From: Tiamatella sp964451715
GTDB taxonomy: Archaea > Thermoproteota > Thermoprotei_A > Sulfolobales > Acidilobaceae
NCBI GenBank assembly: GCA_964451715.1
Contig: CAYVIZ010000053.1
Span: forward strand, 1-6,666
DNA length: 6,666 bases
Reading direction: 5' to 3'
The first letter of the stretch is position 1, and each line of letters opens with the position of its first letter. Under the pieces are notes generated by a model. That model saw only the letters and a program-made list of their open reading frames with translations. It did no database searches and was not told the DNA's origin. Positions 5,998 through 6,666 of this stretch are shown in pieces. Both the position numbers and the translations under genes were made by a program.

Positions 5998-6095
5998 ATT
6001 CTAACCCTTCTCTTTAACGTGTAATGGACGGCTAGGGACGCGAGTAGTATTAACCCTATAGCTGATAGAAATATGGCTATGCAAGAGGAGGACAT
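5985..6095 (-). CDS. Possible 36-residue single-pass membrane protein
   Basis: An uninterrupted reading frame from ATG (6095-6093) to TGA (5987-5985) encodes a short head MSSSC, a hydrophobic helix of about 20 residues (IAIFLSAIGLILLASLAVHY) and a basic tail (TLKRRVRIYCR), as expected for a small membrane protein with its C-terminus in the cytoplasm. GAGGAG, in the last codons of the preceding minus-strand gene, is 10 bases before the ATG, and only 7 bases separate that gene's stop from this start. Codons such as ATA, CTA, TTA, AGA and AGG match the neighbours. Its end overlaps the 3' end of the convergent synthetase gene by 13 bases. I recognise no family. Short hydrophobic frames can arise by chance, so this is a candidate. 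Confidence 0.4.
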   Translation of the reverse strand: MSSSCIAIFLSAIGLILLASLAVHYTLKRRVRIYCR

Positions 6096-6102
6096 GGAGC
6101 CT

Positions 6103-6666
6103 CTACTCCTCTCCCAAGCCTTCTAAAACATCTTTAACGCCTAAAGCTAGGGCTATACCTGCTACTATACCTGTTATGGCTATGGAGTATGCTCTTGTCT
6201 GCAGCTTGTTGCTATGGCTTACCAGCTGGATGGTGTAATCCATTGACTGGTTTATCTTGGGTATATCTATGTGGAGCGTACTATAAACTGGTATCAACGT
6301 ATTGGCATCATAGTATACGTCAGTCTTAACGTATATATCACCATACACCGGATGGACAACCACGTTGTTCCCGACGGGTATGAAGTGGTAGGCCGTCCAC
6401 TCACCCCCCACAGTTTGTACAGGCTCTTTACCCATATTAGCCAGTAAGCCTCCTGTGAGGAGGTCAGGGGCGAAAGTAGCATTGGCATAGCTGGCAGGGA
6501 GAGGGTGAAGCCCCATTAAAACAAAGCGTGGGGGGACCACGGATCCGGCCTCCCAAGTCACCGGCGTGCCGTTGTACCAGTCTGAAGCTGTTATACCTAG
6601 GTATAGTATTGGAGAGCTGCAGGTGTAGGCCTGTGAGGGCTTGACCTCTAGTCTTATAGTGCCGTG
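6103..6666 (-). CDS. C-terminal part of a membrane-anchored surface protein (5' end outside the window)
   Basis: The frame is open from the TAG stop (6105-6103) to the right edge, giving 187 residues with no start required; the GTG at 6561 is only an internal codon. The visible part is rich in beta-type sequence with aromatic and small polar residues, for example VHPVYGDIYVKTDVYYDAN followed by TLIPVYSTLHID. It ends with one hydrophobic helix (about 158-177 of the fragment, AYSIAITGIVAGIALALGV) and a short acidic tail, KDVLEGLGEE. Three N-X-S/T sequons (NGT, NAT, NQS) fit an exported, glycosylated domain anchored by its C-terminus. The YYDANTLIPVY segment resembles strand-turn-strand units (YD..TG.L) common in archaeal secreted proteins of unknown role. 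I do not recognise a family. It converges on the synthetase gene, and a small membrane ORF follows it. Confidence 0.75.
   Translation of the reverse strand, partial: HGTIRLEVKPSQAYTCSSPILYLGITASDWYNGTPVTWEAGSVVPPRFVLMGLHPLPASYANATFAPDLLTGGLLANMGKEPVQTVGGEWTAYHFIPVGNNVVVHPVYGDIYVKTDVYYDANTLIPVYSTLHIDIPKINQSMDYTIQLVSHSNKLQTRAYSIAITGIVAGIALALGVKDVLEGLGEE

Noticed and set aside
5998..6020. Pyrimidine-rich stretch after the synthetase stop as a terminator
   Set aside because: It lacks an uninterrupted T-run or hairpin and is also part of the minus-strand small ORF.
6294..6488. Second minus-strand frame inside the surface-protein gene
   Set aside because: It is nested in the longer open frame that continues to the window edge and ends in a proper membrane anchor.
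6559..6561. GTG at 6561 as the start of the minus-strand surface protein
   Set aside because: The same frame stays open for 35 more codons to the window edge with the same beta-rich composition and another sequon, so the real start is outside the window.

Overview
The window looks like hyperthermophilic crenarchaeal DNA, probably from the Desulfurococcales or relatives; this is inferred from style and family, not a species identification. The signs are tightly packed genes with ATGA/TTGA stop-start overlaps, frequent AGG/AGA and ATA codons, several TTG/GTG starts, purine-rich Shine-Dalgarno sites inside operons, an apparently leaderless promoter, and a threonyl-tRNA synthetase of the shortened type described in Crenarchaeota. 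Two runs of exactly 100 N (2059-2158 and 3806-3905) are placeholder scaffold gaps, so this is draft sequence and reading frame cannot be carried across them.

Left part (1-1236, + strand): three small genes. The first encodes an acidic helical protein of unknown function. The second encodes a protein with an N-terminal coiled coil and a C-terminal winged helix, likely a DNA-binding regulator. The third overlaps it and encodes a small single-pass membrane protein.

Middle (1237-4205, + strand): an exporter operon. An ABC ATPase of the CcmA/NatA-like family overlaps a NatB-like ABC-2 permease, which in turn overlaps a gene for a beta-propeller protein with a membrane segment at each end. The propeller is predicted to sit outside the cell. 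It carries six N-X-S/T sequons in about 125 residues, and translational coupling suggests it works with the exporter. An imperfect AT-rich dyad lies directly upstream of the ATPase gene and is a candidate promoter/operator.

Right part: a separately promoted gene for a bacterial-type threonyl-tRNA synthetase (4288-5997, + strand). Its catalytic and anticodon-binding parts look intact, but the TGS domain is absent and the editing domain is a remnant without its His/Cys residues. Converging on it from the minus strand are a likely surface protein with a C-terminal membrane anchor (6103 to the window edge, 5' end outside) and, just downstream of that gene, a possible 36-residue single-pass membrane protein (5985-6095) whose end overlaps the synthetase gene by 13 bases.

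The most notable points are the exporter paired with a double-anchored extracellular propeller, the decayed editing domain in the synthetase, and the small convergent membrane ORF. I see no RNA genes, CRISPR arrays or mobile elements, and no gene-free stretch longer than 300 bases apart from the N runs.
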